In this document: piece after piece, positions 1 to 6,449 of the stretch | How positions within the stretch are numbered: the first letter of the stretch is position 1 | How the letters are laid out: each line of letters starts with the position of its first letter | NCBI GenBank assembly: GCA_021795095.1 | Contig: JAJYPU010000090.1 | Span: 1 to 7,477 of the forward strand | Source: Actinomycetes bacterium | Lineage (GTDB): Bacteria; Actinomycetota; Acidimicrobiia; Acidimicrobiales; RAAP-2 | Length of the DNA stretch: 7,477 nt | Direction of reading: 5' to 3' | The notes under the pieces: model-generated | The model's input: only the letters and a program-made list of their open reading frames with translations | Databases searched by the model: none | Told to the model about the DNA's origin: nothing | Made by a program: the position numbers and the translations under genes

Positions 1-3
1 GAG

Positions 4-1329
4 GTGAAGCGCCTCGACCACGACCACGTCTTTCACTCCTGGTCCGCCCAGGAGCTGATCGACCCGCTCGCGATCGCCACGGCGAGCGGCTCACGCTTCA
101 GCGACTACGAGGGCAAGTCGTACCTGGACTTCGCCTCGCAGTTGGTGAACGTCAACATCGGCCACCAGCACCCCAAGCTGGTCGCGGCCATCGCCGAGCA
201 GGCGACACGGATCTGCACCATCCAACCCGCGTTCGCCAACGACGCGCGCAGTGAGGCGGCGCGGCTCATCGCCGAGGTCGCCCCCGGCACGCTCAACAAG
301 GTCTTCTTCACCAACGGCGGTGCCGAAGCGATCGAGAACGCTATGCGCATGGCGCGCCTGCACACGGGCCGTCACAAGATCCTCGCCACCTACCGCAGCT
401 ATCACGGCGCCACCGCCGGCGCCATCACGGCGACCGGCGACCCGCGACGCTGGCCATCGGAGCCGAGCCTGCCCGGCGTCGTGCACTTCTGGGGGCCCTA
501 CCTGTACCGCTCGGCCTTCCACGCCGAGACCGAGGCGCAAGAGACCGAGCGTGCGCTCGCGCACCTGCGCGACACCATCGTCTTCGAGGGCGCCCACACC
601 GTGGCCGCGATCCTGCTCGAGACCGTGGTTGGCACCAACGGCATCCTGGTGCCGCCCGACGGCTACCTCGCCGGCGTGCGCGCGCTGTGCGACGAGTTCG
701 GCATCGTGATGATCGCCGACGAGGTCATGGCCGGCTTCGGTCGCTGTGGCGAGTGGTTCGCCGTGGACCACTGGAGAGTGACGCCTGACCTCATCACCTT
801 CGCCAAGGGTGTGAACTCCGGTTACGTCCCCTTGGGTGGGGTCGTCATCTCTGAGGCGATCGCCGCGAGTTTCGCGACGCGCGCCTTCCCTGGCGGGCTG
901 ACCTACTCGGGGCACCCGTTGGCCTGCGCGGCGGCGGTCGCGTCGATCAACATCTTCCGCGAGGAGGGGATCGTCGAGCACGCGCGCGCCCTGGGCAGCG
1001 ACGTCATCGGCCCGACACTCGCGACCATACGCGACAAGCACCCGTCGATCGGTGAGGTGCGGGGCCTCGGCGTCTTCTGGGCGATTGAGTTAGTGCGAGA
1101 CCGCGCGACGCGCGAGCCCCTCGTCCCCTTCAACGCCACCGGCGCCGACGCCGCGCCCATGAACGAGTTCGCCGCGGCCTGCAAGGCGAACGGCCTGTGG
1201 CCCTTCGTTCACTTCAATCGCACCCACGTGACGCCGCCGTGCACGACGTCCGTGGAGGAGGTCCGCGAGGGACTCGCCATCCTCGATGAGGCCCTCAACG
1301 TGTGCGACCGGTACTACACCGGCGCCTAG
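4..1329 (+). CDS. Class III (fold type I) PLP-dependent aminotransferase
   Basis: Cytosolic pyridoxal-phosphate enzyme that moves an amino group from an amine or omega-amino acid to a keto acid. Visible family marks, counted from the GTG at 4: the phosphate-binding NGGAEA loop (residues 104-109), RSYHGA (131-136) with the ring-stacking aromatic, IADEVMAGFGR with the Asp239 that contacts the PLP nitrogen, Schiff-base Lys268 in TFAKGV, and TYSGHP (300-305). At 441 aa it matches the family (about 430-460). The reading frame is open to the window edge (codon 1-3 is GAG) and no ribosome site can be seen, so the true start may lie upstream; family members often carry a few more residues before the xHVFHSW segment. 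It closely resembles actinobacterial proteins annotated as aspartate aminotransferase family or taurine/beta-alanine:pyruvate aminotransferase. The substrate cannot be set from sequence. It is convergent with the phosphatase-like gene that follows. It ends in TAG. Confidence 0.93.
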   Translation: MKRLDHDHVFHSWSAQELIDPLAIATASGSRFSDYEGKSYLDFASQLVNVNIGHQHPKLVAAIAEQATRICTIQPAFANDARSEAARLIAEVAPGTLNKVFFTNGGAEAIENAMRMARLHTGRHKILATYRSYHGATAGAITATGDPRRWPSEPSLPGVVHFWGPYLYRSAFHAETEAQETERALAHLRDTIVFEGAHTVAAILLETVVGTNGILVPPDGYLAGVRALCDEFGIVMIADEVMAGFGRCGEWFAVDHWRVTPDLITFAKGVNSGYVPLGGVVISEAIAASFATRAFPGGLTYSGHPLACAAAVASINIFREEGIVEHARALGSDVIGPTLATIRDKHPSIGEVRGLGVFWAIELVRDRATREPLVPFNATGADAAPMNEFAAACKANGLWPFVHFNRTHVTPPCTTSVEEVREGLAILDEALNVCDRYYTGA

Positions 1330-1353
1330 TCCAAACCGCGGCACCCAGCACTT

Positions 1354-1387
1354 CGCGACGCGTCGCGCTGTCCCTCGCCTTTTAGGG
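1354..1387. terminator. Possible bidirectional terminator between convergent genes
   Basis: Between two converging stop codons lies a perfect 14-base palindrome, CGCGACGCGTCGCG (1354-1367). It is followed by a small CCCT-N8-AGGG hairpin (1372-1387) that includes the TAA of the minus-strand gene. There is only a four-T run (1380-1383), so this is not a textbook intrinsic terminator. Its position between two gene ends is the main argument. Confidence 0.35.
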
Positions 1388-1915
1388 GACCGACAGCACC
1401 GTGAGAAAGACCTGGGCCAACTCGAAGAGGTGATGCGCGCAGGCATCGTAGACGGCCTGGTCGCCACCGGCCGGGTCCGCGACGTCAAAGGCGGGGTCGG
1501 GGTCGTTCGCCGAGACGACCGCCACCTGGGTGGACCACGGCGCTTCGAGCGGCGCCTGGCGCACGAACTGGCCGAGCGAACAGCACGAGAGCGCGAAGGC
1601 CGGGAACGCGCGGCGCACGTAGTGGACCTGGTCGGCCTCGGCGGTGAGCACGAGGTCGGCCCACTCGACGTCGGCGAGTTCGAGCTGGTGACTGCGGTGC
1701 CCGTTCAGCGGCGACGCGTCGAACTCGTCGATCGAGTGCAGTGCGTCGCGGGTGCGGGCGCTGATCGACGAACCCTCGACGGCGTGCGTGCCGGCGCTTC
1801 GCACCTCGAGGGGATGTCCCGACTCGGTACCGAGCGCCTCGAGCATCGCCGCGAGCATGACCGAGCGTGCTACGTTGCCCGAGCAGAGGGTCACGATTCG
1901 AAGGTCTCGGTCCAC
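1382..1915 (-). CDS. Low-molecular-weight protein-tyrosine-phosphatase-like protein
   Basis: Likely a small cytosolic phosphatase of the LMW-PTP fold, acting through a cysteinyl-phosphate intermediate on phosphotyrosine or a related substrate. With the start chosen here (177 aa) the P-loop is CSGNVARS, a C-x5-R-S with Cys11 and Arg17. RSAGTHA and HRSHQLELAD follow as family segments, and the probable general acid is Asp147 in the late DPAGGDQAVYDAC segment. The frame is open up to a GTG at 1990, which would add 25 residues, but nothing like a ribosome site precedes that codon. The GTG at 1915-1913 has AGTAGGG nine bases ahead and puts the catalytic Cys at the usual position. The second cysteine common in CTGNICRS-type loops is Ala here. 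It lies about 100 bases downstream of the SDR gene on the same strand and may be co-transcribed with it. The physiological substrate is unknown; arsenate-reductase-like use is the main alternative. Confidence 0.82.
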   Translation of the reverse strand: MDRDLRIVTLCSGNVARSVMLAAMLEALGTESGHPLEVRSAGTHAVEGSSISARTRDALHSIDEFDASPLNGHRSHQLELADVEWADLVLTAEADQVHYVRRAFPAFALSCCSLGQFVRQAPLEAPWSTQVAVVSANDPDPAFDVADPAGGDQAVYDACAHHLFELAQVFLTVLSVP

Positions 1916-2012
1916 GACCACGAACCCTACTGGCGTGGCGCGCCGCTCCGTGTCCGATGCACCCGGGACATCGGCGGCCCTCGCCAGCACGGGGCGACGC
2001 GACCGGTGTTCG

Positions 2013-2903
2013 TTACGACAGCGGCGTCGAGGTGTAGTAGTAGTCCTCGCTCAGGTCCTCGAGCAGACGTGGCTCGGTGGGATTCCAGTCCATCAGCTCG
2101 CGAGTCGCCTCGCTCGACGCCGGCTGGTCAACGGCGAGGATCGCACCGAGGAAGCCGAACTGCTCGACCGGCACCGACGTGGTCGGCACCGCCAGGCGTC
2201 GACCGATCGTCTCGGCGATGTCGCGCGTCGCAACGTCCTCGTCGGCGACGGCGTGCAGCACCGCACCCGCGGGTGCGTGCTCCAGGGCCAACCGGAAGAG
2301 CCGTGCTGCGTCGAGCACGTGCACCGCGGGCCAGCGGCTCGACCCGTCGCCGACGTAGCCCGAGACGCCCGTGGCGCGGGCGATATCGATCAGTCGCGCG
2401 ACGAAGCCGAGGTCGCCACGACCGTGCACCGTGCGAGGCAGTCGCACGACCGACGAGCGAACGCCCCGGTCAGCGAGCGCCACGGTCGCGCGCGCCACCG
2501 CACCCCGGGCACCCGCCAGGCCGCCAGTCAGGTCGTCGCGCTCGGTGGCGACCCGACCGGGGACGGCTGGCGTGCCCGAAGCGATGACGAGGGGCTTGGT
2601 GGACCCCGCGAGGGCGGCGCCGAGCGCGTCGACGGCGCGGACGTCGACCTGGACCGCGGCGTCGAAGTGCTCGAAGTCGTGGATGAAGGCGAGGTGGATC
2701 ACCCCGTCACAGGTCGCCGCCGCCGCCGCCAGTCCCTCAGGGTCGGCGAGGTCGCCGCGGTGCACGAGGGCCCCAGCGGCGAGCAGTCGCGTCGCCGACG
2801 CCTCGGATCGCGCAAGACCCAGCACCTCGTGGCCCGTCCGTTGCAGTTCGGCCACGACGGCGGTGCCGATCCAGCCCGATGCGCCCGTCACGAAGACCTT
2901 CAT
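2013..2903 (-). CDS. Atypical short-chain dehydrogenase/reductase, NAD(P)-binding (NAD-dependent epimerase/dehydratase-like)
   Basis: Rossmann-fold protein of 296 aa. The N-terminus MKVFVTGASGWIG carries the GxxGxxG dinucleotide-binding motif (Gly7, Gly10, Gly13). It is followed by HEVLGLARS at the end of beta-2, GDLAD, and the VIHLAF strand before the active-site region. The usual YxxxK catalytic pair is not evident; an ARGAVARATVALADRG segment stands where it should be. This fits the atypical SDR subgroups (SDR_a7-like) rather than classical reductases, so the catalysed reaction is open. The frame extends ten codons further to 2933, but the ATG at 2903 follows an AAGGGG site by a few bases and begins exactly at the Rossmann strand, so I use it. 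The gene is divergent from a TetR regulator, and its promoter -10 is covered by an inverted repeat, so repression by that regulator with release by a small molecule is the likely control. Confidence 0.92.
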   Translation of the reverse strand: MKVFVTGASGWIGTAVVAELQRTGHEVLGLARSEASATRLLAAGALVHRGDLADPEGLAAAAATCDGVIHLAFIHDFEHFDAAVQVDVRAVDALGAALAGSTKPLVIASGTPAVPGRVATERDDLTGGLAGARGAVARATVALADRGVRSSVVRLPRTVHGRGDLGFVARLIDIARATGVSGYVGDGSSRWPAVHVLDAARLFRLALEHAPAGAVLHAVADEDVATRDIAETIGRRLAVPTTSVPVEQFGFLGAILAVDQPASSEATRELMDWNPTEPRLLEDLSEDYYYTSTPLS

Positions 2904-2916
2904 GGTTCCCCTTTTG

Positions 2917-2963
2917 ATGTCAGTGTCAGACATGACACTATCGCCTCATGTCAGTCACTGTCA
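2917..2963. promoter_or_regulatory. Probable TetR-family operator: AGTGTCA-N4-TGACACT with extra TGTCA half-sites
   Basis: The core is a perfect inverted repeat with 7-base arms, AGTGTCA (2922-2928) and TGACACT (2933-2939), separated by GACA. Four direct TGTCA copies surround it (2918-2922, 2924-2928, 2949-2953, 2959-2963). ATGTCAGT recurs at 2917 and 2948, 31 bases apart, about three helical turns. The core overlaps the -10 of the SDR promoter, and the last TGTCA overlaps its -35. It also lies a little upstream of the tetR start. Binding by the adjacent TetR protein is inferred from position and symmetry. Confidence 0.6.
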
Positions 2964-2964
2964 A
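2935..2964 (-). promoter_or_regulatory. Promoter of the SDR gene
   Basis: On the minus strand a perfect -35 TTGACA (2964-2959) is followed after 18 bases by TAGTGT (2940-2935) as the -10, or after 17 bases by ATAGTG. Transcription would begin near 2928, leaving a leader of about 25 bases with an AAGGGG ribosome site before the ATG at 2903. The -10 lies inside the 2922-2939 inverted repeat. Confidence 0.65.
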
Positions 2965-2968
2965 CACC

Positions 2969-2974
2969 TAGACT
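2969..2974 (+). promoter_or_regulatory. -10 element TAGACT for the tetR-type gene (leaderless layout)
   Basis: TAGACT fits the actinobacterial TANNNT -10 consensus and ends seven bases before the GTG at 2982. Transcription would thus start at or next to the start codon, with no room for a ribosome site. No convincing -35 is seen upstream. Confidence 0.5.
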
Positions 2975-2981
2975 CGACCCC

Positions 2982-3587
2982 GTGGGACGCTGGCAACCCG
3001 ACAGTCGTGGTCGGCTCTACGAGGCCGCGTTGGACCTCTTCGAGCGCCAGGGCTTCGACCAGACGACCGCCGCGCAGATCGCGGCCCAGGCGGGGGTCAC
3101 CGAGCGCACCTTCTTTCGCCAGTTCAGTGATAAACGCGAGGTCCTCTTCGGCGGCTCGGCGGTCCTCGGTGCGCGCCTCGTCACCGCGGTGCTCGACGCG
3201 CCACCGAACGATCCACCGCTCGCGGCGGTCGCCCGAGGACTCGCGGCCGCAGTCGCGATGCTCGGTGCTTCACGAAAGGACCTCGTTCGACGCCGACAGG
3301 CCGTCATTGAGGCCAACCCCGAGTTGCGAGAGCGCGACACCTCGAAGGTGGCCGGCTACGCCACGGCGATCGCCGCGGCGCTCGAGACCCGCGGGGTCAA
3401 CCGACTCGCGGCCAGTCTCGCCGCAGAGACGGGCGCGGCGGTTTTGCGAGTCGCCCTCGCGCAGTGGACGGCCGACGGCGACGAGCGCGACCTCGCCACC
3501 ATCGTGGGTGACACGTTCGTCGAGTTGCGAACTGTCACGACCGCTGAACTCAACAATGTGTTCGACTCGCAAGCATCAGACGACTGA
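2982..3587 (+). CDS. TetR/AcrR-family transcriptional regulator
   Basis: DNA-binding repressor of 201 aa, normal for the family. The N-terminal helix-turn-helix is clear: RGRLYEAALDLFERQGFDQTT, then IAAQAGVTERTFFRQF (residues about 33-48) with the usual F-xx-F end of the recognition helix, then DKREVLF. The C-terminal ligand and dimer domain (about 60-200) is Ala-rich and gives no ligand clue. The frame stays open far upstream on this strand, but that part is antisense to the SDR gene. The GTG at 2982 begins just ahead of the first HTH helix and has a -10-like TAGACT seven bases before it, so it is chosen as a leaderless start. It is divergent from the SDR gene, and the shared intergenic space carries an inverted-repeat operator. 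Control of that SDR, and probably of itself, is the natural inference. It ends in TGA. Confidence 0.92.
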   Translation: MGRWQPDSRGRLYEAALDLFERQGFDQTTAAQIAAQAGVTERTFFRQFSDKREVLFGGSAVLGARLVTAVLDAPPNDPPLAAVARGLAAAVAMLGASRKDLVRRRQAVIEANPELRERDTSKVAGYATAIAAALETRGVNRLAASLAAETGAAVLRVALAQWTADGDERDLATIVGDTFVELRTVTTAELNNVFDSQASDD

Positions 3588-3715
3588 CGATTCGTCGACT
3601 CACCGCCGGGAGCAATGCCACCCAGTTGGAAAGATGGGGCGAGGAAACCCGACGTGGATCGTTCGAACGTCCGTTTGCACCCACCGTCAGGACCCCGAAA
3701 CTCGACGACCAACTG

Positions 3716-4162
3716 CTCGTGCTTGAGGAGCCGGGCGACGTCGGCACGATCCTGGGGACGATCGGCGGCTCGCTTGTTGGCGATCAGATCGTCGCGACCG
3801 ATGAACGGTACGTCGATGCCACCGATTGAGAGGATCACGCGACGGGGCCACGCGTCGTCGAAGTTGACACCGTCGATGGAGGTGAGCAGGTCGATGCGAA
3901 GTGGCGGATGCCCCAATTGCACGACGACGTCAGGGGTCACGAAATCCGCTTCCTTCAGCCCGAGAGTCCCGAATCCAAACGACGTCAGCGCCGCCATCAC
4001 TCGTCGAGCGTTCTCGGTGTCAACCTAGACCCACGCGTCGAGATCGCCCGTATAGCGCGGTAGGCCATGTGCAGCGAGCGCGTACCCGCCGACGATGAGG
4101 AACCGGACACCGTTATCGATGAACGACGCGACAAACTCGTTGAAGTCGGGGTCGAGGTCCAT
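3716..4162 (-). pseudogene. Nucleotidyltransferase-fold protein (AbiEii/DUF6036-like), split by an in-frame TAG
   Basis: Read from the ATG at 4162 this is a small NTase-fold protein. MDLDPDFNEF begins the first helix. VGGYALAAHG and TGDLDAWV then give the GG...DxD metal-binding motif. A TAG (4025-4027) stops the frame at codon 46, and the same frame resumes at once with VDTENARRVMAALTSFG. It continues through RIDLLTSIDGV, which supplies the third acidic residue, to FIGRDDLIANKRA and the final RPQDRADVARLL helix. The two halves make one 149-residue domain of normal size. Relatives usually have Glu or another residue at the stop position, so a single GAG-to-TAG change would explain it. After the domain ends near 3716 the frame has no stop until 3356, deep in antisense to the tetR-type gene, so the natural stop also seems lost. 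Neighbouring genes use TAG as a normal stop, which argues against recoding. A sequencing error cannot be excluded. The role is unknown; relatives are often annotated as toxin-like NTases. Confidence 0.75.
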
Positions 4163-4319
4163 CACCACCCCCGATGGCGCGCTGTCGCAGCACTTCGACG
4201 GCCGCAACACGCTTCGATGGCTCGACGTCACGCCAAAACGTGATCTCGTCGGGCTCATCGTGCAATGGGTAGCGCGTGACGACGAGCCTCATCGCTCCAC
4301 CACGGTATTCACGCGACAC
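4113..4319 (-). CDS. Small protein paired with the nucleotidyltransferase gene
   Basis: Polar protein of up to 68 aa whose layout matches, from memory, the small proteins encoded just upstream of AbiEii/DUF6036-like nucleotidyltransferases. It has an MRLVVTRY start, an ITFWRDVEPSKRVAAVEVLRQ helix (compare the common yW-x-SLTPEERLxxLxxLR pattern), and a basic end RPRLQRVCRVVHR resembling RLxRVxRVV tails. The last 50 bases overlap the NTase gene in another frame. Two starts are possible. A GTG at 4319 lies six bases after a TAGAAT -10 (leaderless). An ATG at 4292 fits the family better, but its GGAG is only two bases away. The YeiH gene ends 36 bases upstream on the same strand, so read-through could also supply transcript. 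An antitoxin or chaperone-like role for the NTase is speculation; with the NTase broken, it may have lost its partner. Confidence 0.6.
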   Translation of the reverse strand: MSREYRGGAMRLVVTRYPLHDEPDEITFWRDVEPSKRVAAVEVLRQRAIGGGDGPRPRLQRVCRVVHR

Positions 4320-4325
4320 GTAACA

Positions 4326-4331
4326 ATTCTA
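4326..4331 (-). promoter_or_regulatory. -10 element TAGAAT ahead of the small NTase-partner gene
   Basis: On the minus strand TAGAAT is followed by six bases and then the GTG at 4319, a leaderless layout. No good -35 is visible; that position falls in the 3' end of the YeiH gene. It suggests the small gene and NTase have their own start of transcription. Confidence 0.45.
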
Positions 4332-4355
4332 CCCGCCGATGTGTCCGCGAACGAC

Positions 4356-5453
4356 TCAGCCCTGGCCGGTCAGGGCCTGCAACGCCAGGCTCGAGAGGGT
4401 CACCACGACCCACAAGCTCGCCCCCAGGGCCAGTGGCCGGAACCCGGCCCGACGGATGTCGCGCAGCCGGGTGGATAGGCCGATGGCCGCGAGTGCGATC
4501 GCGATGAAGACCTGGGCGAGATCACCGAGGTAGTGACTGACGTGAGCCGGTATGACGCCGACGCTGTTGAGGATGACGGCGCCGATGAACCACACGATGA
4601 ACCACGGGAAGATCGCGATGATCCGCGCACGCGTCACCTTCTCGCCCGCCGCCTGCTCACGCTTCTCCTCGGTGCGCGTGCGCCAGAAGGCGAGGAATAG
4701 TGCGATCGGGATGATCATCAGCGTACGGGAGAGCTTCACGATGATCGCGTACGAGGAGGCGGCGTGACCGTAGACCGTGGACGCCGCAACGACCGAGGAG
4801 ACGTCGTTGATCGCGGTCCCGGCGAGCAGACCGAAGGAGTGCTGGGAGAGGTGCATCGCGTGACCCATGAGTGGGAAGGTCAACACCGCGACGACGTTGA
4901 AGGTGAAGATCGTGGCCACCGCGTAGGCGACGTCACGCTCGGGTGCGTCGATGACTGCGTCCGTCGCGGCGATGGCTGAGGCCCCACAGATCGCTGTGCC
5001 GACCCCGATGAGGGTCCGCACGTCCCCGACGACGCCGAGCCAGCGTCCGATCAGCCACGCGGCGAAGAGCGCGATCGAGAGCGTGCCGAGCAGGACCGGT
5101 AGCGAGGTGACACCGGTCGAGGCGACCTGGTGCAGGGAGAGTCCGGTGCCGAGCAGCACGATCGAGGCCTGCAGGACCCGCTTGCTCGCCACGTGCAGGC
5201 CGGGCTTCAGCCGCTCACTCGCCGGACGTACAAGGGCGACGACGATACCGATGACGATCGCGATCACCGGAGCACCGACGATCGGTGCGAGGTGGGCGAC
5301 GACCGTCGCCCCGACGCCGATCACGCTCGCGAGGATGAGCCCCGGCGCCACACGCGCCACCCGACCCGTCGACGGCGCGGTCGCCGTCGCACCCGCGGCC
5401 GTGGTGGCCTCGGCGGGCTCGTTGGACTCGATCTCGGTGGGTTCGATGGTCAT
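4356..5453 (-). CDS. YeiH-family putative sulfate/sulfite exporter (UPF0324 membrane protein)
   Basis: Inner-membrane transporter of 365 aa (family usually 330-370) with about ten predicted hydrophobic helices after a polar, Ala/Thr-rich cytosolic tail (residues 1-33). Family marks are the GTGLSL turn (102-107), GTAICGASAIAA (152-163), AGTAINDVSSVVAA (211-224) at the position of the usual xDVxQVVAA, and VKLSRTLMI (239-247). The substrate is inferred from the family name and from enterobacterial YeiH, linked to sulfite tolerance; it has not been proven for this protein. The ATG at 5453 has a strong AGGAGGT ribosome site four bases upstream, unlike most genes in this window, so its start is secure. 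It is divergent from a LysR-type gene, matching yeiE/yeiH of E. coli, and that regulator probably controls it. No convincing -35/-10 pair of its own is seen in the 81-base gap. Confidence 0.92.
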   Translation of the reverse strand: MTIEPTEIESNEPAEATTAAGATATAPSTGRVARVAPGLILASVIGVGATVVAHLAPIVGAPVIAIVIGIVVALVRPASERLKPGLHVASKRVLQASIVLLGTGLSLHQVASTGVTSLPVLLGTLSIALFAAWLIGRWLGVVGDVRTLIGVGTAICGASAIAATDAVIDAPERDVAYAVATIFTFNVVAVLTFPLMGHAMHLSQHSFGLLAGTAINDVSSVVAASTVYGHAASSYAIIVKLSRTLMIIPIALFLAFWRTRTEEKREQAAGEKVTRARIIAIFPWFIVWFIGAVILNSVGVIPAHVSHYLGDLAQVFIAIALAAIGLSTRLRDIRRAGFRPLALGASLWVVVTLSSLALQALTGQG

Positions 5454-5498
5454 GGGACCTCCTCGTCATCCAGTCTCGGCGTGCGCGCGCGCGCCCAC

Positions 5499-5526
5499 TT
5501 GGTCGAGTTCGACCCCTCGTTATAAT
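5499..5526 (+). promoter_or_regulatory. Promoter of the LysR-type gene
   Basis: A perfect TATAAT (5521-5526) follows TTGGTC (5499-5504) after 16 bases. The start codon at 5535 is eight bases past the -10, so the transcript should be leaderless or nearly so. An inverted repeat (5501-5514) lies between the elements and a LysR box covers the -10. Confidence 0.65.
5501..5514. repeat. Inverted repeat GGTCGA-GT-TCGACC in the yeiH/lysR divergent region
   Basis: Perfect 6-base arms around a 2-base centre. It lies largely between the -35 and -10 of the LysR gene and about 50-60 bases upstream of the YeiH start. It is shaped like a second regulator site; the binding protein is unknown. Confidence 0.45.
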
Positions 5527-5536
5527 CAACACTTAT
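5522..5536. promoter_or_regulatory. LysR-type box ATAA-N7-TTAT
   Basis: ATAATCAACACTTAT is a perfect inverted repeat that satisfies both T-N11-A and the stricter TNA-N7-TNA form (TAA at 5523-5525, TTA at 5533-5535). It covers most of the TATAAT -10 and the first bases of the start codon, where bound protein would block transcription. It most likely mediates autorepression and, for the divergent YeiH gene, activation from upstream. Confidence 0.6.
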
Positions 5537-6449
5537 GACTACGCACGACGAGTGGCCCGATCTCTTGGCCCTCGAACTGCTCGTGAGCGTCGCCGAGACC
5601 GGGTCGATCCGTCAGGCCGCCATGGTGCACCACATCAGTCAGCCCGCGGCGAGCGTCCGCATCCGGGGTCTCGAGTCGACGCTCCAACTCCGTCTCGTCG
5701 AACGACACACGACGGGTGCGCGGCTCACTCCCGACGGCCTCGCCGTCGTCGGCTGGGCCGACAAGGTGCTCGCCGCAATGCGCGCCCTCGCGAGCGGGGC
5801 GCGGGCGTTGCGCCTCGACGAGAACTCACAACTGCGCCTAGCCGCGAGTCTCACCGTCGCGGAGTACCTCCTGCCCACGTGGCTCGCCCCGCTCTACGCG
5901 ACGACCCCCGCGGCAGTGTCGCTGCGCATGGCCAACTCCGAAGAGGTCGCCGCACTCTTTGCACGCGACGAGGTCGACCTCGGCTTCGTCGAGGGGGCGT
6001 CACTGCCCGACGGACTCCAGGGCCGCACCGTCTACCGCGACGAGCTGGTCGTGGTCGTCGCCCCGGGTCACCCGTGGTCGCGCCGGCGAACACCGCTGAC
6101 CCCCACGATGCTCGCCGACGCGCCCCTCGTGAGTCGAGAGCCCGGATCGGGTACCCGTCAGGTCCTCGTCCACGCCCTCGCGCGCGTGGGTCTCACCCCC
6201 ACGATCGCGGTCGAACTCGCCTCGACGACGGCGATCAAGGCCGCCGTCGGGACTGGGCTCGGTCCCGCCGTCTTGAGCCGCCTCGCGGTCGCGGCCGAGC
6301 TCGCGGACCGGCGGCTCGTCGCGGTCCCGGTGACGGGCCTCAACCTGACCCGTTCGATCCGAGCGGTCTGGCGGGCGCGCGGCGAACTCAGCGCGCCGGC
6401 GCGTACCTTGCTCGGCGCGATCGCCGGCAAGGCCTCAGTGTCGGGGTAG
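5535..6449 (+). CDS. LysR-type transcriptional regulator (YeiE-like by context)
   Basis: DNA-binding regulator of 304 aa, typical LysR length. The N-terminal winged helix is clear: LLALELLVSVAETGSIRQAAMVHHISQPAASVRIRGLE (residues 10-47) carries the A-x6-S-Q-P recognition pattern, followed by LVERHTTGARLTPDG (54-68). Residues about 90-296 form the periplasmic-binding-like effector domain: RLAASLTVAEYLLP, DLGFVEG, DELVVVVAPGHPW, and SREPGSGTRQ, in the place of the effector-contact loop. The ATG at 5535 gives the usual start, a few residues before the first helix, and lies eight bases behind TATAAT. Being divergent from a YeiH gene suggests it controls that transporter, as YeiE does in enterobacteria, with sulfite or a related anion as a possible effector. 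CysB and CbbR relatives share this fold, so the effector is uncertain. Its TAG end overlaps the PAP2 gene end by 15 bases. Confidence 0.93.
   Translation: MTTHDEWPDLLALELLVSVAETGSIRQAAMVHHISQPAASVRIRGLESTLQLRLVERHTTGARLTPDGLAVVGWADKVLAAMRALASGARALRLDENSQLRLAASLTVAEYLLPTWLAPLYATTPAAVSLRMANSEEVAALFARDEVDLGFVEGASLPDGLQGRTVYRDELVVVVAPGHPWSRRRTPLTPTMLADAPLVSREPGSGTRQVLVHALARVGLTPTIAVELASTTAIKAAVGTGLGPAVLSRLAVAAELADRRLVAVPVTGLNLTRSIRAVWRARGELSAPARTLLGAIAGKASVSG

Noticed and set aside
91..1041. Long 316-codon open frame antisense to the aminotransferase
   Set aside because: It has the Arg/Gly/Asp-rich make-up of a frame opposite a GC-rich gene, and the aminotransferase on the other strand has all its family motifs.
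1286..2587. Long plus-strand frames over the phosphatase-like and SDR genes (1286-2587, 1752-2981, 2371-3726)
   Set aside because: Arg/Pro-rich translations without domains, opposite or out of frame to recognised genes. Only the part of one frame from 2982 onward is real (tetR-type).
3356..3715. Continuation of the NTase frame in antisense to the tetR-type gene
   Set aside because: The conserved domain ends near 3716; the rest has low-complexity antisense character and overlaps a well-supported gene.
4025..4027. Recoded amber (pyrrolysine-like read-through) in the NTase gene
   Set aside because: TAG ends the aminotransferase and LysR genes in this window, and no family precedent for a special residue here is known to me; point mutation is simpler.
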